Source: Janthinobacterium sp. FW305-129 (GTDB lineage Bacteria; Pseudomonadota; Gammaproteobacteria; Burkholderiales; Burkholderiaceae_D). Taken from it: a stretch of 64,000 bases of DNA. Location of the stretch: NCBI RefSeq assembly GCF_020858115.1, contig NZ_JACYMM010000003.1, positions 186,001 to 250,000 of the forward strand. The letters run 5' to 3'. The notes beneath the pieces are model-generated. The model was not told the DNA's origin and did not search any database. It worked only from the letters and a program-made list of their open reading frames with translations. Shown piece after piece: positions 44,331-54,368 of this stretch. The first letter of the stretch is position 1, and every line of letters starts with the position of its first letter. The position numbers and the translations under genes are program-made.

Positions 44331-45870
44331 CATTCCAGACTTTCAACATGTCGGGCGACGCTTCCGAACGGATACCGTTGTCCGTCAGCACCGATTCCGT
44401 CGCTGCCAGCATGTCCTTGCGGGGCACGACGAGCATTTCCGCATCGCGCTGCTGGAAGCGGAACGTCAGCAATTCGTCCGTCTGGTCGCGCAGCAAGGCC
44501 ACCAGGTGCGCCAGGCTGCGCACGCGCACGCCATTGACGGAATCGACGACCGAGAAGAAACGGGTGCTGTAGCCGTTCATCAGCTTGTGCGGGAAGAACG
44601 GCGCGGCGATCACCACCAGCTCTTCGCGCTCGCTGTCGGGCGCATCGCCGCGCCGCGTGGCCAGTGGATTGCCGGCAAACGCCATGCCGCCCAACATTGC
44701 CGGGTTGCCATTCGGCGCGGCCATGAATTCCGTGGTGGCGCGCGAAAACACCATCGGGCCGAAGATGAAATAGGACGGATAGTTGCCCTGCAGACCGCTA
44801 ATGAGCATCGGGTGCGCCGCCGAGACGGGCACCTTGATTTTCAGGGGCGCGCCCTGGCGCACCACCGTCAACGGCAATTGCCCGTCTTTCGCCAGCTGCT
44901 GCACGCGGTACTGGAAGCGCACGCGGCTGTTGGCATTCAGCTTGACCATGCCCTGGTTGTCGATAGGAAATTCACCGATATGCGTGATGACATCCCACTC
45001 CTTGAGCGGATAGGCGGCATCCTTGCTGGCCGGCGTCATCACGACGGCGCCCTCGACACCCTTGGCCAGCTTCAGATACGTGCGCAGCGCGGGATTCTCC
45101 AGCGTTTGCGTCACGTCGCGCATGGCCGGCTTGCCCTTGGGCGCGCCACTTTCCTGGTCGCGCAGGAACAGCTCGATTTCCTCGTTGGGAATGATGTAGC
45201 CGATGTTTTGCGCATTGAGCATGCCGGCAAAGGCCAGGCCGATCATCTTGTCGCCCGCAATCACGGGGCCGCCGCTATTGCCGGGGTTGATGGCCGCATC
45301 GATCTGGATGCGCAGGCCGGAGACGGGAAAGTTGTAGCGCACGAATTCGATGCGCGACACGATGCCCTTGGTGATCGACAGCGAGGTGCCGCCCGTCGGA
45401 TAGCCATACGCCAGCACGGCATCGCGCACGTCGGGCAGGACGTTGGCGCGCGGCACGGCTTTATGGCTGGCGAAAAAACTGTCATCGTCGATTTTCAGCA
45501 AGGCCAGGTCCATGCCGCGCGAAATGGCCAGCACGGTCGCCGGTATCTTGTCGCCCGCGCCATTCGCCTGGATCTGCACCTGGCTGGCATAGCCGACCAC
45601 GTGCGCATTGGTGAGGATGCGGCGGCCCTCGATGACGACGCCGGAGCCCGTCACCTCTTGCGGCGCGGCCTTGCTCCAGGGTTTATAGGGGTCCGGCCCG
45701 CGCAGGGTGGAAAACACCTTGACGACGGAATTTTCCAGCGCCGAAGCGCTGGGGTTAGCCGTAGCGGCGGGCTCGGCGGCCAGCGCCCGCACCGTCATCA
45801 AGGGGCAAAAAGAAAGGGCCAGCGCCAGGAAGGCGCGGCCCATCAGGGTGATGCACGGACGAGTTTTCAT
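44311..45870 (-). CDS. Deg-type trypsin-like serine protease, periplasmic
   Basis: A 519-residue protein with a signal peptide (about 1-32, VRALAAE). The catalytic triad is visible: H90 in LTNAHVVG, D121 in GMDLALLKID and S199 in INPGNSGGP. The C-terminal part has two PDZ-like regions (about 290-370 and 420-500) and differs from DegP/DegQ, resembling the Deg proteases with long C-termini. Start 45870 has a weak ribosome-binding site; a TTG at 45885 is an alternative. Likely protein quality control in the periplasm. Confidence 0.88.
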   Translation of the reverse strand: MKTRPCITLMGRAFLALALSFCPLMTVRALAAEPAATANPSASALENSVVKVFSTLRGPDPYKPWSKAAPQEVTGSGVVIEGRRILTNAHVVGYASQVQIQANGAGDKIPATVLAISRGMDLALLKIDDDSFFASHKAVPRANVLPDVRDAVLAYGYPTGGTSLSITKGIVSRIEFVRYNFPVSGLRIQIDAAINPGNSGGPVIAGDKMIGLAFAGMLNAQNIGYIIPNEEIELFLRDQESGAPKGKPAMRDVTQTLENPALRTYLKLAKGVEGAVVMTPASKDAAYPLKEWDVITHIGEFPIDNQGMVKLNANSRVRFQYRVQQLAKDGQLPLTVVRQGAPLKIKVPVSAAHPMLISGLQGNYPSYFIFGPMVFSRATTEFMAAPNGNPAMLGGMAFAGNPLATRRGDAPDSEREELVVIAAPFFPHKLMNGYSTRFFSVVDSVNGVRVRSLAHLVALLRDQTDELLTFRFQQRDAEMLVVPRKDMLAATESVLTDNGIRSEASPDMLKVWNEKTPAN

Positions 45871-45961
45871 TGAGCTAGTGGGCAATGGAAGGGAAGTAAA
45901 ATTATATATTGAATAATTTCAACTTCATTACACTTTGTCCATCTTTGCCCGAAGAACTCTT

Positions 45962-46528
45962 CTAATCGGGCAAACGCGTGACGCCCAAGGCGGGCACCGC
46001 CGTCTGCGCCCCATTCATCACCATGGCCAGGAAAGTATAGTAGCCATTGATGCCCATCAAGTCGACCACGCCATGCTCGCCGAACAGGGCCAGCGCCCGT
46101 GCATACGTGACGTCGCTGACGCGCTTGTTTTGCTGCAGCTCGATGCAAAAGTCATGCACGGCTTGCTCATCTTCCTTCAGGGCAAGCGGCGCGCGCCGCG
46201 CCGCGATGGCGTCCACGGCCGCTTGCGCGATGCCGTTCTGCACGGCCAGCGGCGCGTGGATGGCCCACTCGACTTGCTGATCCCACTGGCGCGCCGTCAC
46301 CAGGATCGCCAGCTCCGACAGCCGCGTGCCAATGGCGCTGCGGTAGCGCAAGTATTCGCCCATGCGCTGCGCCGTTTCCATCAGCTCGGGACTGCGGATC
46401 AGCGGCACGAAGGGGCCGTACAAGGCACCGCGCGGGCCATCGATGATGGCTTGCGCGGCCGCGCGCTGCTGCGGGTCCAGCTGCGCCAAAGGCAACGCGG
46501 GCAAACGGTCGATAGCGCTACCGGCCAT
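45962..46528 (-). CDS. Carboxymuconolactone decarboxylase/AhpD-like protein
   Basis: A 188-residue helical protein with ELAILVTARQWDQQVEWAIHAPLAVQNGI, the CMD-family core. The CxxC of AhpD peroxidases is absent, so a redox role is unlikely and a decarboxylase or lactonase-like role remains open. Last gene of a four-gene operon; its ATG shares one base with the preceding stop (TGATG). Confidence 0.82.
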   Translation of the reverse strand: MAGSAIDRLPALPLAQLDPQQRAAAQAIIDGPRGALYGPFVPLIRSPELMETAQRMGEYLRYRSAIGTRLSELAILVTARQWDQQVEWAIHAPLAVQNGIAQAAVDAIAARRAPLALKEDEQAVHDFCIELQQNKRVSDVTYARALALFGEHGVVDLMGINGYYTFLAMVMNGAQTAVPALGVTRLPD

Positions 46529-47376
46529 CAGGCAGTCCAGGCGACGACGTCCTGCTGCTGTTCGCCCAGGCCGGCGATACCCAGGCGCATGCTATCGCCT
46601 TTTTTGAGGAAACGCTGCGGCTTGCGGCCCTGGCCCACGCCCGGCGGCGTGCCCGTGGCGATGACGTCGCCCGGTTCCAGGGTCATGAATTGCGACAGGT
46701 AGCTGACGATCTGCGCGACAGTAAAAATCATGGTTTGCGTATTGCCCGTCTGCATGCGCTTGCCGTTGACTTCCAGGTACAGGTCCAGGTCCTGCTCGTC
46801 GATGACTTCATCGCGCGTCACCAGCCACGGGCCGACGGGGCCGAAGGTGTCGCAGCCTTTACCCTTATCCCACTGGCCGCCCCGCTCCAGCTGGAACGAG
46901 CGCTCAGAAATGTCGTTGACGACGCAATAGCCGGCCACGTGCTTCAAGGCGTCTGCTTCGCTCACGTACTGTGCGCGCGTACCGATGATCACGCCCAGCT
47001 CGACTTCCCAGTCCGTCTTTTTCGAACCTTTCGGCAGCACGACATTGTCGTCCGGGCCGTTCAGGCAAGTGATTGCTTTCATGAAGACGATGGGTTCGGC
47101 CGGGATTGGCATGCCGGACTCGGCCGCGTGATCCGCGTAGTTCAGGCCGATGCCGATGAACTTGCCGACCTTGGCCAGCGGCACGCCGAAGCGCGGATTG
47201 CCGCGCACGAGGGGCAGCGTCTTTTCGTCGATCTTGGCCAGCTTGCGCAGGGCCTTGTCGGACAGTTGCGCGCCGTCAATATCCTGGACCACGCCGGACA
47301 GGTCGCGCAGTTTGCCTTCTTCATCGATCAGGCCCGGTTTTTCCTTGCCTGGACGTCCATAACGAACGAGTTTCAT
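46528..47376 (-). CDS. Fumarylacetoacetate hydrolase-family protein
   Basis: A 282-residue FAH-fold enzyme: GIGLNYADHAAESGMP, KKTDWEVELGVIIG (metal Glu residues) and GDVIATGTPPGVGQG. Family members hydrolyse, hydrate or decarboxylate beta-diketo or oxo-acids with Mg. AAGGAAG precedes ATG 47376, which lies 56 bases inside the MFS gene. The real substrate cannot be read; it probably acts with the CMD protein on the same catabolite. Confidence 0.88.
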   Translation of the reverse strand: MKLVRYGRPGKEKPGLIDEEGKLRDLSGVVQDIDGAQLSDKALRKLAKIDEKTLPLVRGNPRFGVPLAKVGKFIGIGLNYADHAAESGMPIPAEPIVFMKAITCLNGPDDNVVLPKGSKKTDWEVELGVIIGTRAQYVSEADALKHVAGYCVVNDISERSFQLERGGQWDKGKGCDTFGPVGPWLVTRDEVIDEQDLDLYLEVNGKRMQTGNTQTMIFTVAQIVSYLSQFMTLEPGDVIATGTPPGVGQGRKPQRFLKKGDSMRLGIAGLGEQQQDVVAWTA

Positions 47377-48670
47377 AGTCTTCCTTGGAGTTGATCATTG
47401 CCGCTGTGCAGGCTGCCATTTTACCGGATGGCCCGGCACGCCTGTAGCGGTTGATGAAAAACATCGCAAGTCCCGGCAGTTGCAAGGCGGCCAGCACGCC
47501 AAACGCCACCTGGTACGCCTGCGGCGGATACTGCTGCAGGCTGTTCAGGGGCCAGCAGCCGAGGATCAGGCCAAAGCCCGCCTGCACCAGGAAGGCGCCC
47601 GTAAAAATGAGCAGATTCAAACAGGTGGCCGCCCTGCCCGTCAAGCTAGCCGGCATGCTTTGCGCGACGATCGCATATTCGAGGCCCGTTACCGTGCCCA
47701 GCAAGGTAAACAGCACGGACAGCAAAGGCAGGCCGGGCACCACATTGCACGCCATCGCCACTTGCACGGCGACAAACAGGACGATGCCGGCGGCCGCCAC
47801 TTGCATGGGTGCAATGCCACGCCGGCCCGCCCATTCCGTCAGCATGCCCATGCCGATGGCGCCGAAGATGACGGCCGCCATGCCCAAGTACAACAAATAC
47901 GCCACGCTGTCATCGGACAAGCCGCCCACATCGGCCAGCCAGCGCCCCACCCACAAGCCCTGCACGCCAAAAAACACCGTGTGCGGCAGCAGGATCAGCG
48001 CGATGGTGCGGCGAAAGCCGGGATCGCGGTACACGCTCCAGACGCTGACCTTGCTCGCCTGGTTCATGCCTGCGGCAGCGGCGGGCATGGCCGGCGACAG
48101 CAGGCGGATCAGCAGGCCGATGGCCAGCGCCGCCAGCGCCAGGCCCAGGAACACGCCGCGCCAGTCCGTGTAATGCAGGGCCAGCTTGACGGGCATGGTG
48201 GCCGTGGCCGCGCCCAGGCCGCCCACGGCGATCAGATAGCCATGCACGGAAGGCAGGCGCGCCGGCGCGATGGCGCACGAAATCGCTTTCACGGCGGCCA
48301 TGAAACAGCCGCCCAGCCCGGCGCCCATGATGGCGCGAGCCCACATCAGCTCGGCAAAGCTGTGGCCCCGGCTGAACAGCCACACGCCCAGGGCCGCCAG
48401 CGCCAGCAGCCACAGTTGCACCGTGCGGGGGCCGTAACGGTCGAGGGCCATGCCAACCGGCAATTGCACCAGCGCAAAGGCGAGAAAAAAGGCGCTGGTC
48501 AGCAGGCCCAGCTGCGCCGGCGTCAGGGTGATGGCGCCCAGCAACTCCGCCGTCAGCACGGCATTGACGCCGCGCAGCAGGCACGACAGGTAATGCCCGA
48601 GCGCAAACGGCAGAAATACCAGGCAAAACACGGCCACGCCGGAGCGGGCAGGCGCACCGGCGGCAGGCAT
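47321..48670 (-). CDS. Major facilitator superfamily transporter
   Basis: A 449-residue membrane protein with about twelve hydrophobic helices; motif A-like GMALDRYGPRTVQL follows helix 2. It starts two bases after the kamA stop. After the last helix (LPGLAMFFINRYRRAG) the frame continues about 35 residues and overlaps the FAH gene start by 56 bases. Likely imports or exports the operon's substrate. Confidence 0.87.
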   Translation of the reverse strand: MPAAGAPARSGVAVFCLVFLPFALGHYLSCLLRGVNAVLTAELLGAITLTPAQLGLLTSAFFLAFALVQLPVGMALDRYGPRTVQLWLLALAALGVWLFSRGHSFAELMWARAIMGAGLGGCFMAAVKAISCAIAPARLPSVHGYLIAVGGLGAATATMPVKLALHYTDWRGVFLGLALAALAIGLLIRLLSPAMPAAAAGMNQASKVSVWSVYRDPGFRRTIALILLPHTVFFGVQGLWVGRWLADVGGLSDDSVAYLLYLGMAAVIFGAIGMGMLTEWAGRRGIAPMQVAAAGIVLFVAVQVAMACNVVPGLPLLSVLFTLLGTVTGLEYAIVAQSMPASLTGRAATCLNLLIFTGAFLVQAGFGLILGCWPLNSLQQYPPQAYQVAFGVLAALQLPGLAMFFINRYRRAGPSGKMAACTAAMINSKEDYETRSLWTSRQGKTGPDR

Positions 48671-48672
48671 GC

Positions 48673-50037
48673 TCAGGCAGCCTGCGCCAGGCGGATGATT
48701 TTGTGCGGCATGTGCGGTAGAGGTTCATCCGTTTCAAAGAAAAACTTCTCGTGGCCAAAGGCCGGCTTCAAATCGTCCATCCACGTCGCTTCCGCGTCGA
48801 ACTTCGCATAAAACGGCCGGCGCACCCAGTCCGGGTTGCGCGCCTGCAAAAATTGCAGGGCAAACAGTTTCTCGCCATTGATGCTGACGATGCCGTCGAT
48901 GACAATCTTGCCGGGAAACGCGCTCATGGATGGCCCACGCACCGTGCGCGACAGGCCAGACACCATCTGGTAGGCGGCCTGGAAGACTTCGTACGCCTTC
49001 GCCAGCGGCAACTCGAAATAGCCGCGCGGCCCCGTGTCGCGTTCGACAAACATGTAATACGGAATGGCTCCCAGACGCGTGCCCGTCTGCCACAGCTCGG
49101 CCCAGCATGCCGGATCTTCATTGATGTGGCGAATCAGCGGCCCCTGCGTGCGCAGGGTGGCGCCCGTGGAAACGATACGTTTCACGGCTTGCTGCGCGAT
49201 GTCCTGGCGCAACTCGACGGCGTGGCTGTAATGGCCCATCACGGCCAGGTTCTTGCCCGCCTTGACGATGCGCTCGAACAGGCGCATCAAGTCATCCGCA
49301 TCGCGGTCCGAGACGAAGCGCTGCGGCCAATACGCCACCGCCTTGGTGCCGATGCGAATGTTCTGGATATGTTCCAGGCCCGGCGCCAGCAGCGGTTCCA
49401 GGTAGGCCGCCAGTTGCCGCGTGTTCATGATCATCGGGTCGCCGCCCGTGATCAGCACGTCCGTCACTTCCGGATGCAGTTTCAGGTAGGCAACCAACTC
49501 ATGCGATTCGCGCGCATCGAATTTCATGTCATCCATGCCGACGAACTGGGGCCAGCGGAAGCAAAAGGTGCAATACGCGTGGCAAGTCTGGCCCGCGCTG
49601 GGGAAAAACAGCACCGTTTGCGCATATTTATGCTGCAAGCCGCGCACGGGCGCATCATTGACCCTGGGCACGTTATGCGTCATCTGCCCGGCCGGATGGG
49701 GATTCATGCCCAGGCGAATACCGTGTACATAGGCGTCAATGGCAGCCTTGTCCCGCTGCACCAGCACCAGGTCGCGCAAATGCGCATATTGCTCCGGCGG
49801 CAGCATGTCGCGGTGGGGAAAGACGAGACGGTAGATAGGATCGTCAGGGATGTTGTTCCAGTCGATCAGCTGATCGAGCACATATTCATTGGTGCGAAAT
49901 GGCAAGACGTGCGAGACCACTTGCACGGCTTCACGCTGCTCTTCCGGCAGCCATTCCCACTGCCGCGCCTGTTGAATGGTTTGCCGCGTGTACGGCTTGA
50001 ACTTGGGTGAAAACGGCTCGGTAGTGAATGCGGACAC
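48673..50037 (-). CDS. KamA-family radical SAM aminomutase
   Basis: A 454-residue protein from GTG 50037, which has AAGGAG six bases upstream; ATG 50073 is a longer alternative without a good site. The radical SAM cluster motif is C152-x3-C156-x2-C159 (CHAYCTFCFRW), followed by DVLITGGDPMIM. The family includes lysine and glutamate 2,3-aminomutases, which move an amino group using PLP and SAM. It is much longer than EpmB, the EF-P-modifying member. Substrate unknown; operon partners (MFS, FAH, CMD) suggest a catabolic or metabolite-export role. Confidence 0.85.
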   Translation of the reverse strand: MSAFTTEPFSPKFKPYTRQTIQQARQWEWLPEEQREAVQVVSHVLPFRTNEYVLDQLIDWNNIPDDPIYRLVFPHRDMLPPEQYAHLRDLVLVQRDKAAIDAYVHGIRLGMNPHPAGQMTHNVPRVNDAPVRGLQHKYAQTVLFFPSAGQTCHAYCTFCFRWPQFVGMDDMKFDARESHELVAYLKLHPEVTDVLITGGDPMIMNTRQLAAYLEPLLAPGLEHIQNIRIGTKAVAYWPQRFVSDRDADDLMRLFERIVKAGKNLAVMGHYSHAVELRQDIAQQAVKRIVSTGATLRTQGPLIRHINEDPACWAELWQTGTRLGAIPYYMFVERDTGPRGYFELPLAKAYEVFQAAYQMVSGLSRTVRGPSMSAFPGKIVIDGIVSINGEKLFALQFLQARNPDWVRRPFYAKFDAEATWMDDLKPAFGHEKFFFETDEPLPHMPHKIIRLAQAA

Positions 50038-50318
50038 GGTCGGCTCCTTGCCATAAATAGCGACAACTTCCATGAAATCAGCCGTATATCAGCCAATTTC
50101 ACCCTTTATATCCCCATGCCAACCCAGCGCGGCATGCTGTGAAAGTCATCATAATTCTTGCTGCATGGAACCTAATTGCTACATATCAACAAGCCCGTCG
50201 ATCCGTTGCACGCTGCCTACAAGCAACACCTTAGTTTGTTCCACCGCAATTTGATGCCGCCGACGGCGACGTAAATTACGACTTGGCAACACATCCCTCG
50301 ATACCACAAGGAGCTTTC

Positions 50319-50777
50319 ATGAAACGCTTATTCACGGGTAGCCTGCTGTGCCTGGCATTTGCCGGCGGCAGCGTCAGTGCCGCGGTCGAACCAACGGAAA
50401 AAGACGCCATCGCCATGGCCGAACGGGGCGCCGCCTTCATGAAGGCGCATGGCAAGGAAGAAATGATGAAGAAAATCACGGCGAAAGACCCGGACTTCGT
50501 CCAAGGCTCGCTGTATGTGGACATGCGCGACATCAAGACGGGCATCGTGCTGGCCCACCCCATCAATCCTTCCATCGTGGGCAAGGATTTGACGGATGTG
50601 CCCGATGCGAATGGCAAGAAATATCGCCGTGAAATCATTGAGCTGGCGCAAAAACAGGGCAAGGGCTGGGTCGATTACCAGTACAAGAATCCCACCACCG
50701 GCAAGATCGAGCCGAAGACCACCTACATCCTGCGCGTCAACGATGTGGTGCTGGAAGCGGGTATCTACAAAAAATAA
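50319..50777 (+). CDS. Secreted single-Cache sensor protein
   Basis: A 152-residue exported protein: signal peptide about 1-21 (GGSVSAA), then a Cache_2-type domain ([63 protein letters not shown]). Such domains are usually fused to receptors; here it is a free periplasmic protein encoded 68 bases before a chemoreceptor gene. It may present a carboxylate ligand to that receptor. AAGGAG precedes ATG 50319. Confidence 0.85.
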   Translation: MKRLFTGSLLCLAFAGGSVSAAVEPTEKDAIAMAERGAAFMKAHGKEEMMKKITAKDPDFVQGSLYVDMRDIKTGIVLAHPINPSIVGKDLTDVPDANGKKYRREIIELAQKQGKGWVDYQYKNPTTGKIEPKTTYILRVNDVVLEAGIYKK

Positions 50778-50816
50778 GGCAGGGGCGGCGCGCGCGCTCG
50801 CCGCGCGCCGCCTGCC
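50778..50816 (+). other. Intercistronic stem-loop between Cache protein and chemoreceptor
   Basis: An eleven-base GC stem (50784-50794 with 50802-50812), extended after a two-base bulge by GGCA/TGCC, closes a seven-base loop. No T-run. Likely protects the upstream mRNA or reduces read-through, giving more binding protein than receptor. Confidence 0.6.
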
Positions 50817-50845
50817 GTTCGAACAGCCACTGCCAGGAGTCAAGC

Positions 50846-52534
50846 ATGCTCAATCAATTACGCATCGGACCAAAATTGTTGCTGGCGCCCGCTCTGGTCT
50901 TGCTGCTGCTGATACTCAGCTCGACCGGCGCCTGGTATGGCATGGTGCGGCAAAATGCCTCGCTGGAAAACATGGTGCGGGTGCGCATCGCGCATTTGAA
51001 AGCGTCCGCCGACGTACTAGGGGAGGCCAAGCATGTGCATGGCAATATGTACCAGTTGCTGTCGTGGACGAATGGCAGCTTCGCCAAGGCCCGCCTCGAT
51101 ACGCTGGAGCAGCAGATCAAGGCGCGCCATGCAGCCATCGGCACCCAGCTGGCCGCGCTGCGCGCCACGGCCACGGGCGCCGAGCGCAGCCTGGTCGATG
51201 CGGCCATCGCGGCCCTGGCCGGCTACCGCAAGGCCGTGCTGGAAACCATGGAAATGGCGCAGATGGATCAGTCGATCGCCACCAATTCCATGCTCAAGGC
51301 GGAAACGCAATTCGGCCAGTTCAATACGCAGCTGGCGCAGCTGTCGGCGCTGGAAACGACGCTCAGCAGCCAGGCCCATGCGACGGCCAGCGCCGAGTTT
51401 CGCCGCCTGAGCTGGAGCCTGTTGCTGACGGTGCTGCTGTCCATTCTCGTCTCCATCGTGGTCACCATGCTGGTGCGGCGCGCCATGCTGGTGGAAATCC
51501 GCGGCATTGCCGACGCCGTCCAAGACCTGGCGGCAGGCAAGCTGATGGCCGGCGCCCCCAAGCAGGGCAATGACGAAATCGCCGCCACCTCGCGCGTGCT
51601 GGACCAGACCATCGCCCACCTGAATCAGACCTTGCGCACCATCATGGGCGCCGTGCAATCGATCGACACGGCCTCGCGCGAAATTGCCACCGGTAATCTG
51701 GACTTGTCGGCGCGCACGGAAATGCAAGCCAGTTCACTGGAAGAAACGTCGAGCGCCATGGAAGCGCTGACGCAAGCCGTCAATGACAACGCCGACAACG
51801 CCCAGCTGGCCTGCGAGCTGGCGGGGCAAGCATCCAGCCTGGCCGTGCAAGGGGGCGAGTCGATGCAGCAAGCCGTGACGACGATGGCGACAATTCGCGC
51901 CAATTCGCGCCAGATCGTGGATATTATCGGCGTGATCGACGGAATTTCCTTCCAGACCAATATCCTCGCGCTGAATGCGGCGGTGGAAGCGGCGCGCGCG
52001 GGCGAGCAGGGCCGCGGCTTTGCCGTGGTGGCGTCGGAAGTGCGCACCCTGGCGCAGCGCTCGGCGCAGGCGGCCAAAGAGATCAAGACACTGATCGCCA
52101 CGTCCGTCACCACCATCGACGGCGGCAGCGTGGCCGTGCAGCTGGCGGGCGACAGCATGGGCGCCATCGTCGCCTCGGTGCAGCAGGTCAACGAGATCAT
52201 CCAGCGCGTGAAAGAGGCCAGCGCCGAGCAGGCGTCCGGCATCACGGAAGTGAACCAGGCGGTGGCGCAAATGGATGACGTCACACAGCAAAACGCGGCC
52301 CTGGTGGAGCAGGCGGCAGCGGCGGCGGCCAGCTTGCAGAACCAGGCCGTCAAACTGTCGGCGGCGGTGGCCGTGTTCACCCTGGACGAGCGCCCCGCTA
52401 CGCCGGCCGGCCACAGCGGAGACGAGGCATTCCAGCATCCGGCCAGCCCCGTCAAGGGAGAAGACAAGGACAGGCGGGCCCTGCACAGCCCGCTCCGCGG
52501 CGCCAAGGATGCGCCGCAGCGCCGGCGCGGCTAG
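50846..52534 (+). CDS. Methyl-accepting chemotaxis protein paired with a Cache protein
   Basis: A 562-residue receptor: TM1 about 11-31, helical periplasmic domain ([15 protein letters not shown]), TM2 about 190-210, HAMP, signalling domain with [21 protein letters not shown]. No CheR-type pentapeptide at the charged C-terminus (DAPQRRRG). Its own periplasmic part is a plain four-helix bundle, so ligand binding may depend on the Cache protein encoded upstream. Its stop overlaps the convergent mpg stop in a CTAG. Confidence 0.93.
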   Translation: MLNQLRIGPKLLLAPALVLLLLILSSTGAWYGMVRQNASLENMVRVRIAHLKASADVLGEAKHVHGNMYQLLSWTNGSFAKARLDTLEQQIKARHAAIGTQLAALRATATGAERSLVDAAIAALAGYRKAVLETMEMAQMDQSIATNSMLKAETQFGQFNTQLAQLSALETTLSSQAHATASAEFRRLSWSLLLTVLLSILVSIVVTMLVRRAMLVEIRGIADAVQDLAAGKLMAGAPKQGNDEIAATSRVLDQTIAHLNQTLRTIMGAVQSIDTASREIATGNLDLSARTEMQASSLEETSSAMEALTQAVNDNADNAQLACELAGQASSLAVQGGESMQQAVTTMATIRANSRQIVDIIGVIDGISFQTNILALNAAVEAARAGEQGRGFAVVASEVRTLAQRSAQAAKEIKTLIATSVTTIDGGSVAVQLAGDSMGAIVASVQQVNEIIQRVKEASAEQASGITEVNQAVAQMDDVTQQNAALVEQAAAAAASLQNQAVKLSAAVAVFTLDERPATPAGHSGDEAFQHPASPVKGEDKDRRALHSPLRGAKDAPQRRRG

Positions 52535-53121
52535 CGAAGTGACTCAATGACAGGCGTGCGCATCGGTTTGCTCAGATAGCGAGAACCGGCCAGCACGAAG
52601 CGCCACGGCGTGTCCATCGCCCTGGAAATGCCGATGCGCGGGCCCGCCTGCACAGCAAACTCTTCCTCGCGGGCCAGCAGGGTGAACGGCGGCGCATCGA
52701 GCGCCAGGCGGTTGTGGCGATGCGTGACACCGAGCGCCTGGCACACCTTGCCCGGCCCCGAGCACAGCAGCCGCAGATCCTCCACACCGCGCCGCTGGCG
52801 CATGGCATCGAGTCCCGCCACGGGTTCGATGGCGCGTATCAGCACGCCCGCCCCATGCCCCGCTTCGCGGCAGACAAAGTTCAAACACCAGTGGATGCCG
52901 TACGAGCGGTACACATAGGCGTGCGCGGGCGGGCCGAACATGGCCGCATTGCGCGGCGTCAAGCCCCCATACGTGTGCGAAGCGGGGTCCAGCCGGTCAT
53001 ACGCTTCCGTTTCCACGATGCGCCCGCCCACGCCATCGACCAGCACGGTCACGCCGATCAACTGGCGCGCCACGCTGCTGGAATCGTCCGCAAAATCGAT
53101 ACCGGCGAGGATTTTTTTCAT
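52531..53121 (-). CDS. 3-methyladenine DNA glycosylase, AAG/Mpg type
   Basis: A 196-residue base-excision enzyme with [31 protein letters not shown] and [14 protein letters not shown], motifs of the mammalian-type AAG family. It removes alkylated and deaminated purines. Start 53121 ([13 protein letters not shown]) is better than an upstream one. Confidence 0.92.
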   Translation of the reverse strand: MKKILAGIDFADDSSSVARQLIGVTVLVDGVGGRIVETEAYDRLDPASHTYGGLTPRNAAMFGPPAHAYVYRSYGIHWCLNFVCREAGHGAGVLIRAIEPVAGLDAMRQRRGVEDLRLLCSGPGKVCQALGVTHRHNRLALDAPPFTLLAREEEFAVQAGPRIGISRAMDTPWRFVLAGSRYLSKPMRTPVIESLR

Positions 53122-53393
53122 CCGGCAATTGTACTGCCGCACTGTCCGCCGCACGCCTGGCCCCACCTTGAAAACAAATAAAACTTGATTTTTTCATCAT
53201 GAATGCCGGAATAGGGAGCGTCGTAAAATGTGGAAAACAAGGGATGGAGCAGGCCAAAACGGGGATTTTTTCCAGAATAATTTGCAGAGACGAACTATTG
53301 CTATGCATAAACAGCGATAATCGTCGGGCACTGCGCCAGACGCCCACGAGGCCGGCAGCGACAGTGCGCAACAGAATAACCACAGGCAAGGCA

Positions 53394-54263
53394 ATGATGA
53401 TGAGAGCGGCAGCGCAAAAGCAGGTAGTGCAGGAAGATCCGGTTGACGCCCTGATGCGTTCCATCCGTATCCCGCCGCGTCCCAGCCTGCTGGTCGACTT
53501 GCAGCGCGAATTGGCAGAAGAAGACCCGTCGCCGCGGAAAATTGCACGCATTATCGCCGACGATGTCGGCATGTCCGGCGCCCTGCTGAAGCTCGCCAAT
53601 TCGCCGTTCTATGGCGCCGCGCGCAAGGCCAAATCCGTCGAGCAAGGCATCAATTTTCTCGGCATCAACCAGTGCAGCGCCATGATGACGGGGCTGCTGG
53701 CGCGCCAGGCGCTGGAAGCGGAAGGCGTGGAACTGACCAATTTCTGGGATGTGTCGGCCAAGCGCGCGCGCGCCCTGGTATTTACCTCGCGCAAGCTGCG
53801 CATCGCCCCACCCGACATCGCGCATACCTTCGGCTTGTTCTGCGATATCGGCGTGCCCCTGCTGATGAACCGCTTCCCCGACTACGTCAAGACGTACGCG
53901 GCGGCCGCCAACGATGCGCACAACTGCTTTACCAGCCTGGAAGACGCGCGCCACCAGACCAACCATGCGGCCATCGGCTGCTTGCTGGCGCGCAACTGGG
54001 GCCTGTCTTCCGACGTCTCCTGGGCGATTTTGCACCACCACGACTACACGGTGCTGGCCGACCCATCCACGGACGACGCCATCCGCTCGCTCGTCGCCCT
54101 GTCGCTGCTGGCCGAAAAGGGCATTCAGCGCTACCATGGCAACAGTACCTCGCTCGAATGGGACAAGGGCGGCGAACTTGCTTGCCAGCATCTTGGTCTG
54201 TCGCAGGAAGAAGCCGCCGACCTGCTCGACGAGCTGCACGAGATGTTCGATACCGACCATTGA
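53394..54263 (+). CDS. HDOD-domain signalling protein
   Basis: A 289-residue protein from the ATG cluster at 53394-53402. The HDOD domain spans about 20-230: IPPRPSLLVDLQRELAEEDPS, DVGMSGALLKLANSPFYG, TFGLFCDIGVPLL, HAAIGCLLARNWGLSSDVSWAILHHHD. HDOD proteins relay signals in motility and cell-cycle systems without HD-type catalysis. The upstream frame to 53199 is probably untranslated. Confidence 0.87.
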   Translation: MMMRAAAQKQVVQEDPVDALMRSIRIPPRPSLLVDLQRELAEEDPSPRKIARIIADDVGMSGALLKLANSPFYGAARKAKSVEQGINFLGINQCSAMMTGLLARQALEAEGVELTNFWDVSAKRARALVFTSRKLRIAPPDIAHTFGLFCDIGVPLLMNRFPDYVKTYAAAANDAHNCFTSLEDARHQTNHAAIGCLLARNWGLSSDVSWAILHHHDYTVLADPSTDDAIRSLVALSLLAEKGIQRYHGNSTSLEWDKGGELACQHLGLSQEEAADLLDELHEMFDTDH

Positions 54264-54368
54264 GGTATCAGGCGGCTGCGTCCGCCTGTATGATCCGTCC
54301 CGGCGCCTGGCAGAGTCCTGGCGCCCGTTTCCGTTTGCCTGACCGTATTTCTTAACCTGTTGATCGCC

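Noticed and set aside
47480..48811. 443-codon plus ORF opposite the MFS gene
   Set aside because: Gln/His/Arg-rich, no hydrophobic or catalytic pattern; the minus frame gives a normal twelve-helix transporter.
48673..50037. EpmB-type (EF-P lysine) aminomutase
   Set aside because: The protein is over 100 residues longer than EpmB and sits in a catabolic-looking operon; no epmA or efp gene is nearby.
53199..53393. N-terminal extension of the HDOD protein
   Set aside because: The extra residues have no HDOD character and cover the likely promoter and leader.
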